Positions 44,855 to 53,005 of a stretch of 64,000 nucleotides of DNA are shown here, in pieces (position 1 is the first letter of the stretch; every line of letters begins with the position of its first letter). The DNA is from Amaricoccus sp047275745 (lineage in GTDB: Bacteria > Pseudomonadota > Alphaproteobacteria > Rhodobacterales > Rhodobacteraceae), in NCBI RefSeq assembly GCF_047275745.1, contig NZ_JBKQWU010000009.1:1-64000 (forward strand). Direction: 5' to 3'. The notes beneath the pieces were generated by a model that was not told the DNA's origin, did not search any database, and worked only from the letters and a program-made list of their open reading frames with translations. Made by a program: the position numbers and the translations under genes.

Positions 44855-44892
44855 TGTCCCGACATCGAACGGGACCGACATGTCCCGACATC
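44855..44892. repeat. 12-bp direct repeat before a periplasmic-protein gene
   Basis: TGTCCCGACATC occurs at 44855-44866 and 44881-44892, 26 bases apart, and a third partial copy (CCGACAT) lies between at 44875. All are within 60 bp of the next start. Regular spacing near a promoter suggests regulator binding. Confidence 0.5.
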
Positions 44893-44912
44893 TTGGACCG
44901 GAGGATCTCATC

Positions 44913-45272
44913 ATGAAGAAGGTCAGCCTTCTGGCGGCCGCCGCGGCCCTGCTCGCCGCGCCCGCGTTCGCCGAGGATTTCGTGCTGAAGGCGCCCAACC
45001 AGGGCATGAGCCTGCACGAGGGGCCGGTCGACATGACCGCCTATTACGAGCCCGCCGAGGGCGCCGAAGCCGGTCTCGTCAAGGTCACCGCGACCTATGC
45101 GACGCGCGACGCCGCGCGCGAGACCGGCCGTCTGGTCATGGTCATGCGCGATGGCGACGGCGTGAGCTTCGAGCTTCCCGGCCTTCCCGGTGCCACCTAT
45201 TCCTTCGCACGCGCGGGTGATGTGGTGACGGTACGCTCGGTCGCCGAACTGCGGACCGCCTCGGTGGAATGA
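44913..45272 (+). CDS. Small exported protein, unknown
   Basis: 119 residues. A clean signal peptide MKKVSLLAAAAALLAAPAFA is probably cut after residue 20. The mature part is about 100 residues, acidic, without cysteine, with predicted beta pattern (GMSLHEGPVDMTAYYEP, LVKVTATYAT, RLVMVMRDGDGVSFELPG). GGAGG precedes the ATG at 44913. No family recognised; periplasmic location is inferred from the leader. Confidence 0.7.
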   Translation: MKKVSLLAAAAALLAAPAFAEDFVLKAPNQGMSLHEGPVDMTAYYEPAEGAEAGLVKVTATYATRDAARETGRLVMVMRDGDGVSFELPGLPGATYSFARAGDVVTVRSVAELRTASVE

Positions 45273-45407
45273 GCCGGCGCCAGGGCGCGGTATCGCGCAG
45301 GTCGCGCCACGTGGACGGAATACAATCCTAGATTGTTCGCGCTCGACGGAGGCGCGGCGCGGCCCTATATCAGACGCGGAACCACCCCCGCGGGGACGCG
45401 CGCTCGA

Positions 45408-46160
45408 ATGCCCAGACCTGTCATCGGTATCACCGGTAACGCCCAGACGATCAACGATCAGTACCCGGTCCAGGCGGTCGGCCTCTCGAATATCGAGGCC
45501 GTCGCGACCCTGACCGGGGCCATGCCGCTTCTGGTTCCCGCGCTGCCGATGGTCGGCTCGGTCGCCGATCTGCTCGACGCCTGCGACGGTTTCGTCTTCA
45601 CCGGCGGGCGTCCGAACGTCCATCCGAGCCATTACGGTCACGAACCGACCGAGAAGCACGGCGCCTTCGATCCCGACCGGGACGCCGTGACCCTGCCGCT
45701 GATCCGCGAATGCGTCGCCCGCGGCGTGCCGGTCTTCGGGATCTGCCGCGGCTTCCAGGAATTCAACGTCGCCTTCGGCGGCACGCTCCATCCCGAGATC
45801 CGCGAGATCCCGGGACGGATGAACCATCGGATGCCCCCCGACGGGACGATCGAAGAGAAGTTCATGTACCGCCACACGGTGTCGCTCGCGCCGGGCGGAC
45901 AGTTCACCCGCATCCTCGGCGCCGAGGAGGTCATGGTGAATTCGCTGCATGGCCAGGGCATCCTCGACAAGGGGGCGCGCGTGGTCATCGAAGGCTACGC
46001 TTCCGACACGACGCCGGAGGCGATCGTCATCGAGCAGGCGCCGGGCTTCGCGATGGCGGTGCAGTGGCATCCGGAGTGGAACGCCGCCAACGATCCCGTC
46101 TCGCGGCCGCTCTATCAGGCCTTCGGCACCGCGGTCGGTGCGCGGGCGGCGGCGCACTGA
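45408..46160 (+). CDS. puuD: Gamma-glutamyl-gamma-aminobutyrate hydrolase-like amidotransferase
   Basis: 250 residues, class I glutamine amidotransferase-like C26 family. The nucleophile is in FGICRGFQEFNVAFGG, and the catalytic His and Glu are in VQWHPEW. FTGGRPNVHPSHYG matches the PuuD-type substrate loop. It would release GABA from gamma-Glu-GABA in putrescine breakdown, but no other puu genes are near, so the true substrate is uncertain. I chose the ATG at 45408. Confidence 0.8.
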   Translation: MPRPVIGITGNAQTINDQYPVQAVGLSNIEAVATLTGAMPLLVPALPMVGSVADLLDACDGFVFTGGRPNVHPSHYGHEPTEKHGAFDPDRDAVTLPLIRECVARGVPVFGICRGFQEFNVAFGGTLHPEIREIPGRMNHRMPPDGTIEEKFMYRHTVSLAPGGQFTRILGAEEVMVNSLHGQGILDKGARVVIEGYASDTTPEAIVIEQAPGFAMAVQWHPEWNAANDPVSRPLYQAFGTAVGARAAAH

Positions 46161-46171
46161 GGCGCCGGGCG

Positions 46172-46540
46172 TTGGGGAATTTCCTGATCGTCGCCGTCGG
46201 GGCCGGATTCGGCGGCGCGATGCGTCACGGCGTGAACCTGCTCGCCGCGCGGATGCTCGGCACAGGGTTCCCTTTCGGCACCCTCGCGGTCAACGTGCTC
46301 GGCTCCTTTCTGATGGGGCTTCTGACGCAGGTCTTTCTCGCCCGGCCCGAGATCACCCAGGAATGGCGGCTCCTGATCACCACCGGGGTTCTCGGCGGTT
46401 TCACCACCTTCTCGACCTTCTCGCTCGACGCCGCGGTCCTGATGGAACGCGGCGCGATCGCGACCGCCGCGGGCTATGTCATCCTGTCGGTCCTGGCCTC
46501 GATCGGCGGGCTCTTTCTCGGGCTGCGGGTCGGTGGGTGA
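46172..46540 (+). CDS. crcB: Fluoride ion channel CrcB (Fluc)
   Basis: 122 residues, four membrane helices. GAGFGGAMRHGVN (N-terminal Arg), FPFGTLAVNVLGSFLMG (pore Asn) and TTGVLGGFTTFSTFSLDA (Phe and Thr of the fluoride path) are all present. It works as a dual-topology dimer exporting fluoride. Starts at TTG 46172 with GAGG upstream, 11 bp after the puuD stop. No fluoride riboswitch is apparent upstream, as the gene seems to ride on the puuD transcript. Confidence 0.9.
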   Translation: MGNFLIVAVGAGFGGAMRHGVNLLAARMLGTGFPFGTLAVNVLGSFLMGLLTQVFLARPEITQEWRLLITTGVLGGFTTFSTFSLDAAVLMERGAIATAAGYVILSVLASIGGLFLGLRVGG

Positions 46541-46602
46541 GCCGCCGTCGCGGGGCTCATCCCCCTTCCGCCGCGCCCCATCCTCCGGCAGCGCGCCCGA
46601 TC

Positions 46603-47784
46603 CTAGAGGATCAGATCGGCCTCGGTGAGCGCGTTGGTGCCGAGCTCGACCTGCAGATCGGCGCGGCCGTCACCATTCAGATCGACCGACAACACATCGA
46701 AGGCGTTACGGATTTCACCCGGCGTATGGGAGAACGCGGCGCCGCCGATGAAATCGAGATTGGAGGCGAGTTCGGAGAGGTCGACGCGGTCGAGCCCGGT
46801 CCGGAAATCCGCGATGACGTCGCGCGTCGGCTGGTTCGCCGGAGAATCGTAGAAGCTCCCGAACACGAACACATCGGCGCCGTCGCCGCCTTCGAGCACG
46901 TCCCCGCCGCCGCCGCCGTCGAGCGTGTCCCGCCCCGTGGCACCCGCGAGCCGGTCCGCGCCCTGACCGCCCGACAGGCGGTCCGCCGCCGAGCCGCCGT
47001 TCAGAAGATCCTCGCCGCGTCCGCCCAGCAGCGTGTCGTTGCCCGCGCGCCCGAAGAGCACATCCTCGCCGGCGGCGCCGGACAGCCGGTCGTCGCCGCG
47101 CCCTCCGATCAGCCGGTCGTCGCCGTCCTGGCCGCTCAGCCGGTCGTTGCCGCGGCCGCCGTCGATCGTGTCGTCCCCGTCGCCGGCGTTGAGGATATCG
47201 GCGAAATCGGTCACCTCCACATCGTCGTCGCCGGAGGTCCCGACGATTTCCGGCGGGCCCGCGGGGTCCGACTCGGTGCCGAACCAGACGTGATAGACCC
47301 GCCCGGCATAGGGGCCCGCGCCGGAACTCCGGTCGAGGCCGACCCCGATCGCATTCCATTCGAGCAGGGCCCACGGGCCCTCGTTCAGGATGATCTGGTC
47401 ATGCGAGGGCGAATTCTGCCAGCCTTCGAGCGCCGCCGCCGAAGTTTCGTAGCCCGCGCCGGTGATCTCGTAGCCATTGCCCGGATAGTCGGTTCCGAGC
47501 CGCTCCGGGGCCTCCCACATCACCTCGGGGGCCGAGCCGTCTTCCATATAGGGCGCGTCGCTCCAGCTGTGGAGATTGGCGCCGTCCGGCAGGTCCAGAT
47601 CCTCGCCCCAGATGTTCTCGCGCGTGTCCACGACATGCCGCCCCGCCGTCAGCGTGAGCGAGGCGGAGAGCCGGACGGGATCGAGCCCCTCGGCGGCGCG
47701 ATAGCGCATGATCTGGTGGTAGAGCCCCAGTTCCTCGAGGTTCAGGGTATCCTGCGCGTTCGGCTGGTAGATATCGACGGCCAA
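46603..47784 (-). CDS. CAP-domain protein with RTX calcium-binding repeats
   Basis: 393 residues. The N-terminal half is a CAP/SCP domain (LNLEELGLYHQIMRYRAAEGL, and GWQNSPSHDQIIL with a conserved His). From about residue 185 to 300 come RTX nonapeptides of the GGxGxDxL type (NAGDGDDTIDGGRGNDRLSG and following). The C-terminus (VFVFGSF, DVIADFRTGLDRVDLSEL) is the typical ending of type I secreted proteins. No signal peptide. It is expected to fold outside the cell with calcium. No type I secretion genes are in the window. Confidence 0.88.
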   Translation of the reverse strand: MAVDIYQPNAQDTLNLEELGLYHQIMRYRAAEGLDPVRLSASLTLTAGRHVVDTRENIWGEDLDLPDGANLHSWSDAPYMEDGSAPEVMWEAPERLGTDYPGNGYEITGAGYETSAAALEGWQNSPSHDQIILNEGPWALLEWNAIGVGLDRSSGAGPYAGRVYHVWFGTESDPAGPPEIVGTSGDDDVEVTDFADILNAGDGDDTIDGGRGNDRLSGQDGDDRLIGGRGDDRLSGAAGEDVLFGRAGNDTLLGGRGEDLLNGGSAADRLSGGQGADRLAGATGRDTLDGGGGGDVLEGGDGADVFVFGSFYDSPANQPTRDVIADFRTGLDRVDLSELASNLDFIGGAAFSHTPGEIRNAFDVLSVDLNGDGRADLQVELGTNALTEADLIL

Positions 47785-47814
47785 GTGACTTGTCCTTCCG
47801 GCGCCCGCGGGCGT

Positions 47815-48801
47815 TTAGAGCATTGATGGGACGACCTGATCCGGCGGGCGGTGTCCGTCGGCGAAGGTCTTGATGTTGATGATGACCTTTTCGCCCATCT
47901 CCATGCGCCCCTCCTCGGTCGCCGAGCTCATGTGCGGCAGCAGCATGACGTTCGAGAGCTGGCGAAGCCGCGGATTGACCTCGTGGCCGTGCTCGTAGAC
48001 GTCGAGACCCGCGCCGCCGAGCTCGCCCGCGCGCAGCATGCGTGTCAGCGCGTTCTCGTCCACCACCTCGCCGCGGGCGGTGTTCACGAGATAGGCGGTG
48101 GGCTTCATCAGCTTCAGCCGCCGCGCGTTCAGGAGATGGAAGGTCGAGGGCGTGTGCGGCACGTGGATCGTAAGGATGTCGATCCGCGCCAGCATCTGGT
48201 CGAGACTTTCCCACCAGGTCGCGCCGAGCGCCTCCTCGATCTCGGGCCGCACGCGGCGGCGGGCGTGATAATGCACCTCGAGCCCGAAGGGCTTGGCGCG
48301 GGCGGCGACGGCGCGGCCGATGCCGCCGAGGCCGAGGATGCCGAGCCGCTTGCCGGCGATCCTGTGGCCCATCAGCGCTGTCGGGCTCCAGCCCCGCCAT
48401 TCGCCGGTCCGCATCAGCTCCGCGCCTTCGGGCAGTCGCCGCGGCACGGCGAGGATCAGCGCCATCGCCATGTCGGCGGTATCCTCCGCGAGCACGCCGG
48501 GCGTGTTCGAGACGATGATGTTGCGCTGCAGGGCGGTCGCGACATCGATATGGTCGAAGCCCGCGCCATAATTCGCGATGAGCTTCAGCCGGGGGCCGGC
48601 CTGGGCGAGCATCCGCGCGTCGATCTGATCGTTGATCGTCGGGACCAGAACGTCGGTATCGGCGATCGCGGCGACGAGCTGCTCCGGCATCATCGGCGTG
48701 TCGTCGGGATTGAGCGTCACGTCGAAGAGCTCGCGCATCCGCGCCTCGACGGGCTCGGGCAGGCGCCGTGTCACGACGACTTTCAATCTGGGCGGGGCCA
48801 T
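47815..48801 (-). CDS. D-2-hydroxyacid dehydrogenase (glyoxylate reductase-like)
   Basis: 328 residues. NAD(P) motif GILGLGGIGRAVAARAKPFG, substrate Arg in NTARGEVVDE, Glu in VYEHGHEVNP and His in LLPHMSSAT complete the catalytic set. It fits the GhrB/GyaR glyoxylate/hydroxypyruvate reductase group by motif. The ATG at 48801 follows AGGAA. Divergent from the SH3 gene across 111 bp, a pairing often seen in alphaproteobacteria. Confidence 0.88.
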   Translation of the reverse strand: MAPPRLKVVVTRRLPEPVEARMRELFDVTLNPDDTPMMPEQLVAAIADTDVLVPTINDQIDARMLAQAGPRLKLIANYGAGFDHIDVATALQRNIIVSNTPGVLAEDTADMAMALILAVPRRLPEGAELMRTGEWRGWSPTALMGHRIAGKRLGILGLGGIGRAVAARAKPFGLEVHYHARRRVRPEIEEALGATWWESLDQMLARIDILTIHVPHTPSTFHLLNARRLKLMKPTAYLVNTARGEVVDENALTRMLRAGELGGAGLDVYEHGHEVNPRLRQLSNVMLLPHMSSATEEGRMEMGEKVIINIKTFADGHRPPDQVVPSML

Positions 48802-48912
48802 GCGCTTTCCTGTTCCTCTGAGGCGTATTTTTGGTATCGTCGCGGGATAATTGCACGGGGAGTCCGGAGGAATCCAGACATTCCCGGCATAAGAGGTCGA
48901 GAGCAGGAATCG

Positions 48913-49539
48913 ATGGCCGAACTCTTCCGCCGGTTCGGGCGGCTCACCGCTGGTCCGATCGCTGGTCTCACACTCGGGCTGGCCGTCTTCGCAGTGCTCG
49001 TCCCGGCCGCCCGCGGCGAGGAAGTCGCTGTGACAGGCGCTCTGTCCGCCAGCGTGTCCGCCGCCGCGTCCGATGAACCGGGCGTCGGCGCGCAGGCGAT
49101 CGTCTCCGGCGTCGGGCCCGTCACCCGTCTTCCGCTGCCCCGTTTCGTCTCGATGCGCGGCGAGAGCGCCAATGCGCGGCGGGGGCCGAGCCTCGACCAG
49201 CGGGTGGACTGGGAATTCCGCCACCGCGGCATGCCGCTGGAGATCACCGGGGAATACGGAAACTGGCGCCGGGTGCGCGATGTCGAGGGCAAGGGCGGCT
49301 GGGTCCATCACGCGCTGCTGTCGGGAACGCGGACCGCGCTGGTCCTCGGACCCGAGCGGGTGGCGCTTCGCGAACGGCCGGAGGAAACCGCGCGGGTCGT
49401 GGCGATCGCCGAGCCCGGGGTGATCGGCCGCGTCGACTCCTGCGCCGGTGCCTGGTGCGAGATCATCGCCGACGGACGTGAAGGCTGGCTGCCCCGCGCG
49501 GTCATCTGGGGCGTCGGACCCGGAGAGGCGATCGATTAG
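48913..49539 (+). CDS. Exported protein with two bacterial SH3 domains
   Basis: 208 residues. A signal segment (about 12-36, PIAGLTLGLAVFAVLVPAARG) leads to two SH3_3-type domains: about 78-140 (LPRFVSMRGESANARRGPSLDQRVDWEF, GNWRRVRD, GWVHHALL) and about 145-205 (ALVLGPERVALRERPEETARVVAIAEPGV, WCEIIADGREGWLPRAVIWG). Such proteins bind cell-wall peptides in the periplasm. Confidence 0.82.
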   Translation: MAELFRRFGRLTAGPIAGLTLGLAVFAVLVPAARGEEVAVTGALSASVSAAASDEPGVGAQAIVSGVGPVTRLPLPRFVSMRGESANARRGPSLDQRVDWEFRHRGMPLEITGEYGNWRRVRDVEGKGGWVHHALLSGTRTALVLGPERVALRERPEETARVVAIAEPGVIGRVDSCAGAWCEIIADGREGWLPRAVIWGVGPGEAID

Positions 49540-49575
49540 CCGGAAGTGTTCCGGGGCTCAGGAGACCGGCGCGGT

Positions 49576-50016
49576 TCAGGAGGTCTTGCGGCGCAGCCGG
49601 ATCACCACGTCGACGCGGCTCAGGGTCGCGCCCTCGGGCAGGGTCGGCTCGCCCATGAGGCGCACGGCGTCGTTCGGCGCATCGGTCAGATGGCCGTCTT
49701 CTTCCCAGTAGTAATGCGGGTGATCGTCGGTGCGCGTGTCGAAATAGGAGCGCGTGCCGTCCACCGTCACCTCATGCAGAAGCCCGGCGGAGCAGAAGGC
49801 CTTGAGCGTGTTGTAGACCGTCGCGAGCGATACCGAGACCTCGAGCGACCGGGCGGCCTCGTGCAGCGTCTCGGCGGTGACATGGCGGTCGCGACCGTCG
49901 CCGATCAGGAGTTCGGCCAGGGCAAGCCGCTGCCGCGTCGGCCGGAGACCCGCTCCGGTCAACCATCTGGCGGCGCTGAGCCGCGCCTGGCGACGATCCG
50001 GTTCCGCACCCGGCAT
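49576..50016 (-). CDS. irr: Iron response regulator Irr (Fur family)
   Basis: 146 residues. A winged helix (LRPTRQRLALAELL, VSLATVYNTLKAFCSAGLLHEV) is followed by the dimer domain. The heme region reads DDHPHYYWEEDG, where classical Irr has three adjacent His (HHH-type); here the middle one is Pro. There is no N-terminal Cys-Pro heme motif. Irr represses or activates iron genes when heme is scarce. It diverges from fabA over 265 bp, a gene order common in Rhodobacterales. Confidence 0.85.
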   Translation of the reverse strand: MPGAEPDRRQARLSAARWLTGAGLRPTRQRLALAELLIGDGRDRHVTAETLHEAARSLEVSVSLATVYNTLKAFCSAGLLHEVTVDGTRSYFDTRTDDHPHYYWEEDGHLTDAPNDAVRLMGEPTLPEGATLSRVDVVIRLRRKTS

Positions 50017-50281
50017 GATGTTTGCCCCCGAAACTAGCTACCGAAAACACATAACCAAATGCCTCAGGAATTTCCAGTGGCATGCGGCCGGATTCTCGCG
50101 TTCCATTTCGCGACGGGAATCGTATTCTCATCTGCGGCCGGTGTCCGACGGGAGCCCGATCGGTGCCGGATGGGGAGCCGGGGGCGGGCCCTTGCGCCGT
50201 GCGCGCGGAGGGTGTTAGGGATCGCGCGGTTTTACTTGGAATGGACAGTCCCGGGAGCTGGCCCGGGGGCTGGGAGCAGCG

Positions 50282-50788
50282 ATGAACGACCGCCCGAGCA
50301 GCATAGACTACGAAGGGCTTCTCGCCTGCGCCCGCGGGGAGATGTTCGGCGTCGGCAATCCGCAGCTGCCCGCGCCGCCGATGCTGATGTTCGACCGGAT
50401 CACCGAGATCTCCGCCGATGGCGGCTCGAACGGCCTCGGGCATGTCGTGGCCGAACTGGACGTGAGGCCCGATCTCTGGTTCTTCGAATGCCACTTCATC
50501 GGCGATCCGGTGATGCCCGGATGCCTCGGACTCGACGCGCTCTGGCAGTTGACCGGGTTCAACCTCGGCTGGCGCGGGATGCTCGGCCGCGGGCGCGCGC
50601 TTGGCGTGGGCGAGGTGAAGTTCACCGGCATGGTCACGCCCGAGGTCAAGCTCGTCGAATACATAGTGGACTTCACCCGCATCATCGATCGCAAGCTGAA
50701 GCTCGGCATGGCCAACGGAACCATGAAGGCGGACGGCAAGGTGATCTACACCGCCACCGACATGAAGGTCGGACTGTTTCAGGAATAG
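50282..50788 (+). CDS. fabA: 3-hydroxydecanoyl-ACP dehydratase/isomerase
   Basis: 168 residues, hot-dog fold. WFFECHFIGDPVMPGCLGLDALWQLTGF carries the catalytic His and Asp. It introduces the cis double bond for unsaturated fatty acids together with FabB. ATG at 50282 with GGGAG upstream. The fabA-fabB-fabI order forms one operon. Confidence 0.95.
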   Translation: MNDRPSSIDYEGLLACARGEMFGVGNPQLPAPPMLMFDRITEISADGGSNGLGHVVAELDVRPDLWFFECHFIGDPVMPGCLGLDALWQLTGFNLGWRGMLGRGRALGVGEVKFTGMVTPEVKLVEYIVDFTRIIDRKLKLGMANGTMKADGKVIYTATDMKVGLFQE

Positions 50789-50806
50789 ACCCGAGGAGGA
50801 ACCGCC

Positions 50807-52036
50807 ATGCGCCGCGTCGTCGTCACCGGACTCGGCATCGTCTCTTCGATCGGCAATGACGCCGATTCCGTCGCGGAGGCGCTGAAGGCCGGCAAGTCCG
50901 GCATCTCCTTCGCCCCCGACTATGCCGAGCACGGCTTCCGCAGCCAGGTCCACGGCAAGCCGGACATCGATCTCGCCGAGCGTATCGACAAGCGCCAGCT
51001 CCGCTTCATGGGCGACGGCGCGGCCTTCGCCTATATCGCGCTCGAACAGGCGATCGCCGATTCCGGGCTGGAAGCCTCCGATGTCTCGAACGAGCGCACC
51101 GGGCTCATCGCGGGCTCCGGCGGGCCCTCGACGCGCAACATGTTCGAGGCGCACCGCACCGTGATCGAGAAGGGCGGACCGAAGCGGATGGGGCCGTTCA
51201 TGGTCACCCGCTGCATGTCCTCGACGGTATCGGCCTGCCTCGCGACACCGTTCAGGATCAAGGGCCTCAACTACTCGATCACCTCGGCCTGTTCGACCAG
51301 CGCGCATTGCATCGGCTCGGGCGTCGAGCAGATCCAGTTCGGCAAGCAGGATATCGTCTTCGCCGGCGGCGGCGAGGAACTGGACTGGACGCTCTCCTGC
51401 CTCTTCGATGCGATGGGCGCGATGAGCACCAAGTACAACAACCGCCCCGAAGCCGCCTCGCGCGCCTTCGACGCCGATCGCGACGGGTTCGTGATCGCGG
51501 GCGGTGGCGGCATGGTCGTGCTCGAGGAACTTGAACACGCGAAAGCCCGCGGCGCGAAGATCTACGCCGAGGTGACCGGCTATGGTGCGACCTCGGACGG
51601 GCACGACATGGTGGCACCCTCGGGCGTCGGCGGCGAGCGGGCGATGCGGATCGCCGTCGAGGGTCTCGGCCCCGATCGCAAGGTCGACTATATCAACGCG
51701 CACGGCACCTCGACCCCGGTCGGCGACGTGCCGGAGGTCGAGGCGGTGCGCCGCGTCTTCGGCGACGGCGCGACCCCGCCGATCAGCTCGACCAAGTCGA
51801 TGACCGGCCACAGCCAGGGCGCGACCGGCGCGCAGGAGGCGATCTACTGCATGCTGATGCTGCGCGACGATTTCATCGCCCCCTCGATCAATGTCGAGAC
51901 GCTGGACCCCGAGATCCGGCCGGAGGAGATCGCGACGCGGCTTGTCGAGAACGCGGGGCTCGACTCGGTGATGTCGAACAGCTTCGGTTTCGGCGGGACG
52001 AATGCTTCCCTTATCATGAGCAGGTACCATGACTGA
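50807..52036 (+). CDS. fabB: Beta-ketoacyl-ACP synthase I
   Basis: 409 residues, thiolase fold. Catalytic Cys in TSACSTSAHC, the two His in NAHGTSTPVGD and GHSQGATGAQEA, and the C-terminal SNSFGFGGTNASL. It elongates the cis-unsaturated intermediate from FabA. GGAGGAA precedes the start; it overlaps fabI by 8 bases. Confidence 0.95.
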   Translation: MRRVVVTGLGIVSSIGNDADSVAEALKAGKSGISFAPDYAEHGFRSQVHGKPDIDLAERIDKRQLRFMGDGAAFAYIALEQAIADSGLEASDVSNERTGLIAGSGGPSTRNMFEAHRTVIEKGGPKRMGPFMVTRCMSSTVSACLATPFRIKGLNYSITSACSTSAHCIGSGVEQIQFGKQDIVFAGGGEELDWTLSCLFDAMGAMSTKYNNRPEAASRAFDADRDGFVIAGGGGMVVLEELEHAKARGAKIYAEVTGYGATSDGHDMVAPSGVGGERAMRIAVEGLGPDRKVDYINAHGTSTPVGDVPEVEAVRRVFGDGATPPISSTKSMTGHSQGATGAQEAIYCMLMLRDDFIAPSINVETLDPEIRPEEIATRLVENAGLDSVMSNSFGFGGTNASLIMSRYHD

Positions 52037-52844
52037 GGCCTCGACGCAGACCGGCGCCGGATTGCTCGCGGGCAAGCGCGCGCTGATCCTCGGGGTCGCC
52101 AATGATCACTCCATCGCCTGGGGCATCGCCAAGGCGATGCATGCCGCGGGCGCCGAGCTCGCCTTCACCTATCAGGGCACCGGCTTCGGCCGCCGTGTCG
52201 TGCCGCTCGCCGAGTCGCTCGACGCGAAATACATCCTGCCCGCCGACGTTCAGGACCCCGCTTCGCTCGACGCGGTGTTCGAGACGCTCCAGTCGGGCTG
52301 GGGCGGGCTCGACGTTCTCGTCCATGCGATCGCCTATTCCGACAAGGCGGAGCTTGACGGCAGGTTCGTCGATACGAGCCGGAAGAATTTCCTGAACTCG
52401 CTCGATGTCTCCTGCTACAGCCTCGTGGAGGTGACGCGCCGCGCAGCCCCGATGATGCGCCCCGGCGGCTCGATCATCACGCTCACCTATATCGGCGCGC
52501 AGCGGGTGACGCCGCATTACAACGTGATGGGCGTCGCCAAGGCCGCGCTCGAGAGCGCGGTGCGCTATCTGGCGAACGATCTCGGCCCCGACGGCATCCG
52601 GGTCAATGCGATCAGCGCCGGGCCGATGCGCACGCTCGCGGGCGCGGCGATCGCGGGAGCGCGCAAGGTCTATCACGCGGTCGAGCGCAACGCCCCCCTG
52701 CGCGCCAATGCGACGCTCGAATCGGTGGGTGGCACGGCGGTCTATCTCGCCTCCGATCTCGGCGCCTCGGTCACGGGCGAGATCATCTTCGTAGATGGCG
52801 GCTTCCATGCTCTCGGCATGGCGCAGCCGGAATTCCTGTCCTGA
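52029..52844 (+). CDS. fabI: Enoyl-ACP reductase FabI
   Basis: 271 residues, short-chain dehydrogenase type. GVANDHSIAWGIAKAMHAAGAEL binds NADH, and the YxxxxxxK catalytic pair is in PHYNVMGVAKAALE. IRVNAISAGPMRTLA and FVDGGFHALGM close the fold. It is the last reduction step in fatty acid elongation. Confidence 0.95.
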   Translation: MTEASTQTGAGLLAGKRALILGVANDHSIAWGIAKAMHAAGAELAFTYQGTGFGRRVVPLAESLDAKYILPADVQDPASLDAVFETLQSGWGGLDVLVHAIAYSDKAELDGRFVDTSRKNFLNSLDVSCYSLVEVTRRAAPMMRPGGSIITLTYIGAQRVTPHYNVMGVAKAALESAVRYLANDLGPDGIRVNAISAGPMRTLAGAAIAGARKVYHAVERNAPLRANATLESVGGTAVYLASDLGASVTGEIIFVDGGFHALGMAQPEFLS

Positions 52845-52858
52845 GACCGGTTCCCGCG

Positions 52859-53005
52859 ATGTTCCGGGCCATCGTCCTCGACGCCGACGGAACGTTTTTC
52901 GATACCGACTCCACTGCCCCGCGCGTGGCGGATGGGCCGGGGCACGCGGCATTCGCGGCGATCTGGCCCCGGATCGTGCGAGACAGCAAAGAGGAGCGTG
53001 CATGA
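52859..53005 (+). CDS. 48-residue ORF with a HAD-like DxDGT motif
   Basis: Begins MFRAIVLDADGTFFDTDSTA and stops inside the start of the next gene (ATGA). The LDADGTFFDTD segment is strikingly like motif I of haloacid dehalogenase phosphatases, but the rest of a HAD protein is missing. It may be a real tiny protein, a decayed HAD gene, or a leader that couples fabI to the hydrolase. No strong ribosome site. Confidence 0.35.
   Translation: MFRAIVLDADGTFFDTDSTAPRVADGPGHAAFAAIWPRIVRDSKEERA

Noticed and set aside
46141..46171. Fluoride riboswitch before crcB
   Set aside because: Only 11 bp separate puuD and crcB, too short for the aptamer, and no matching fold was seen upstream of puuD.
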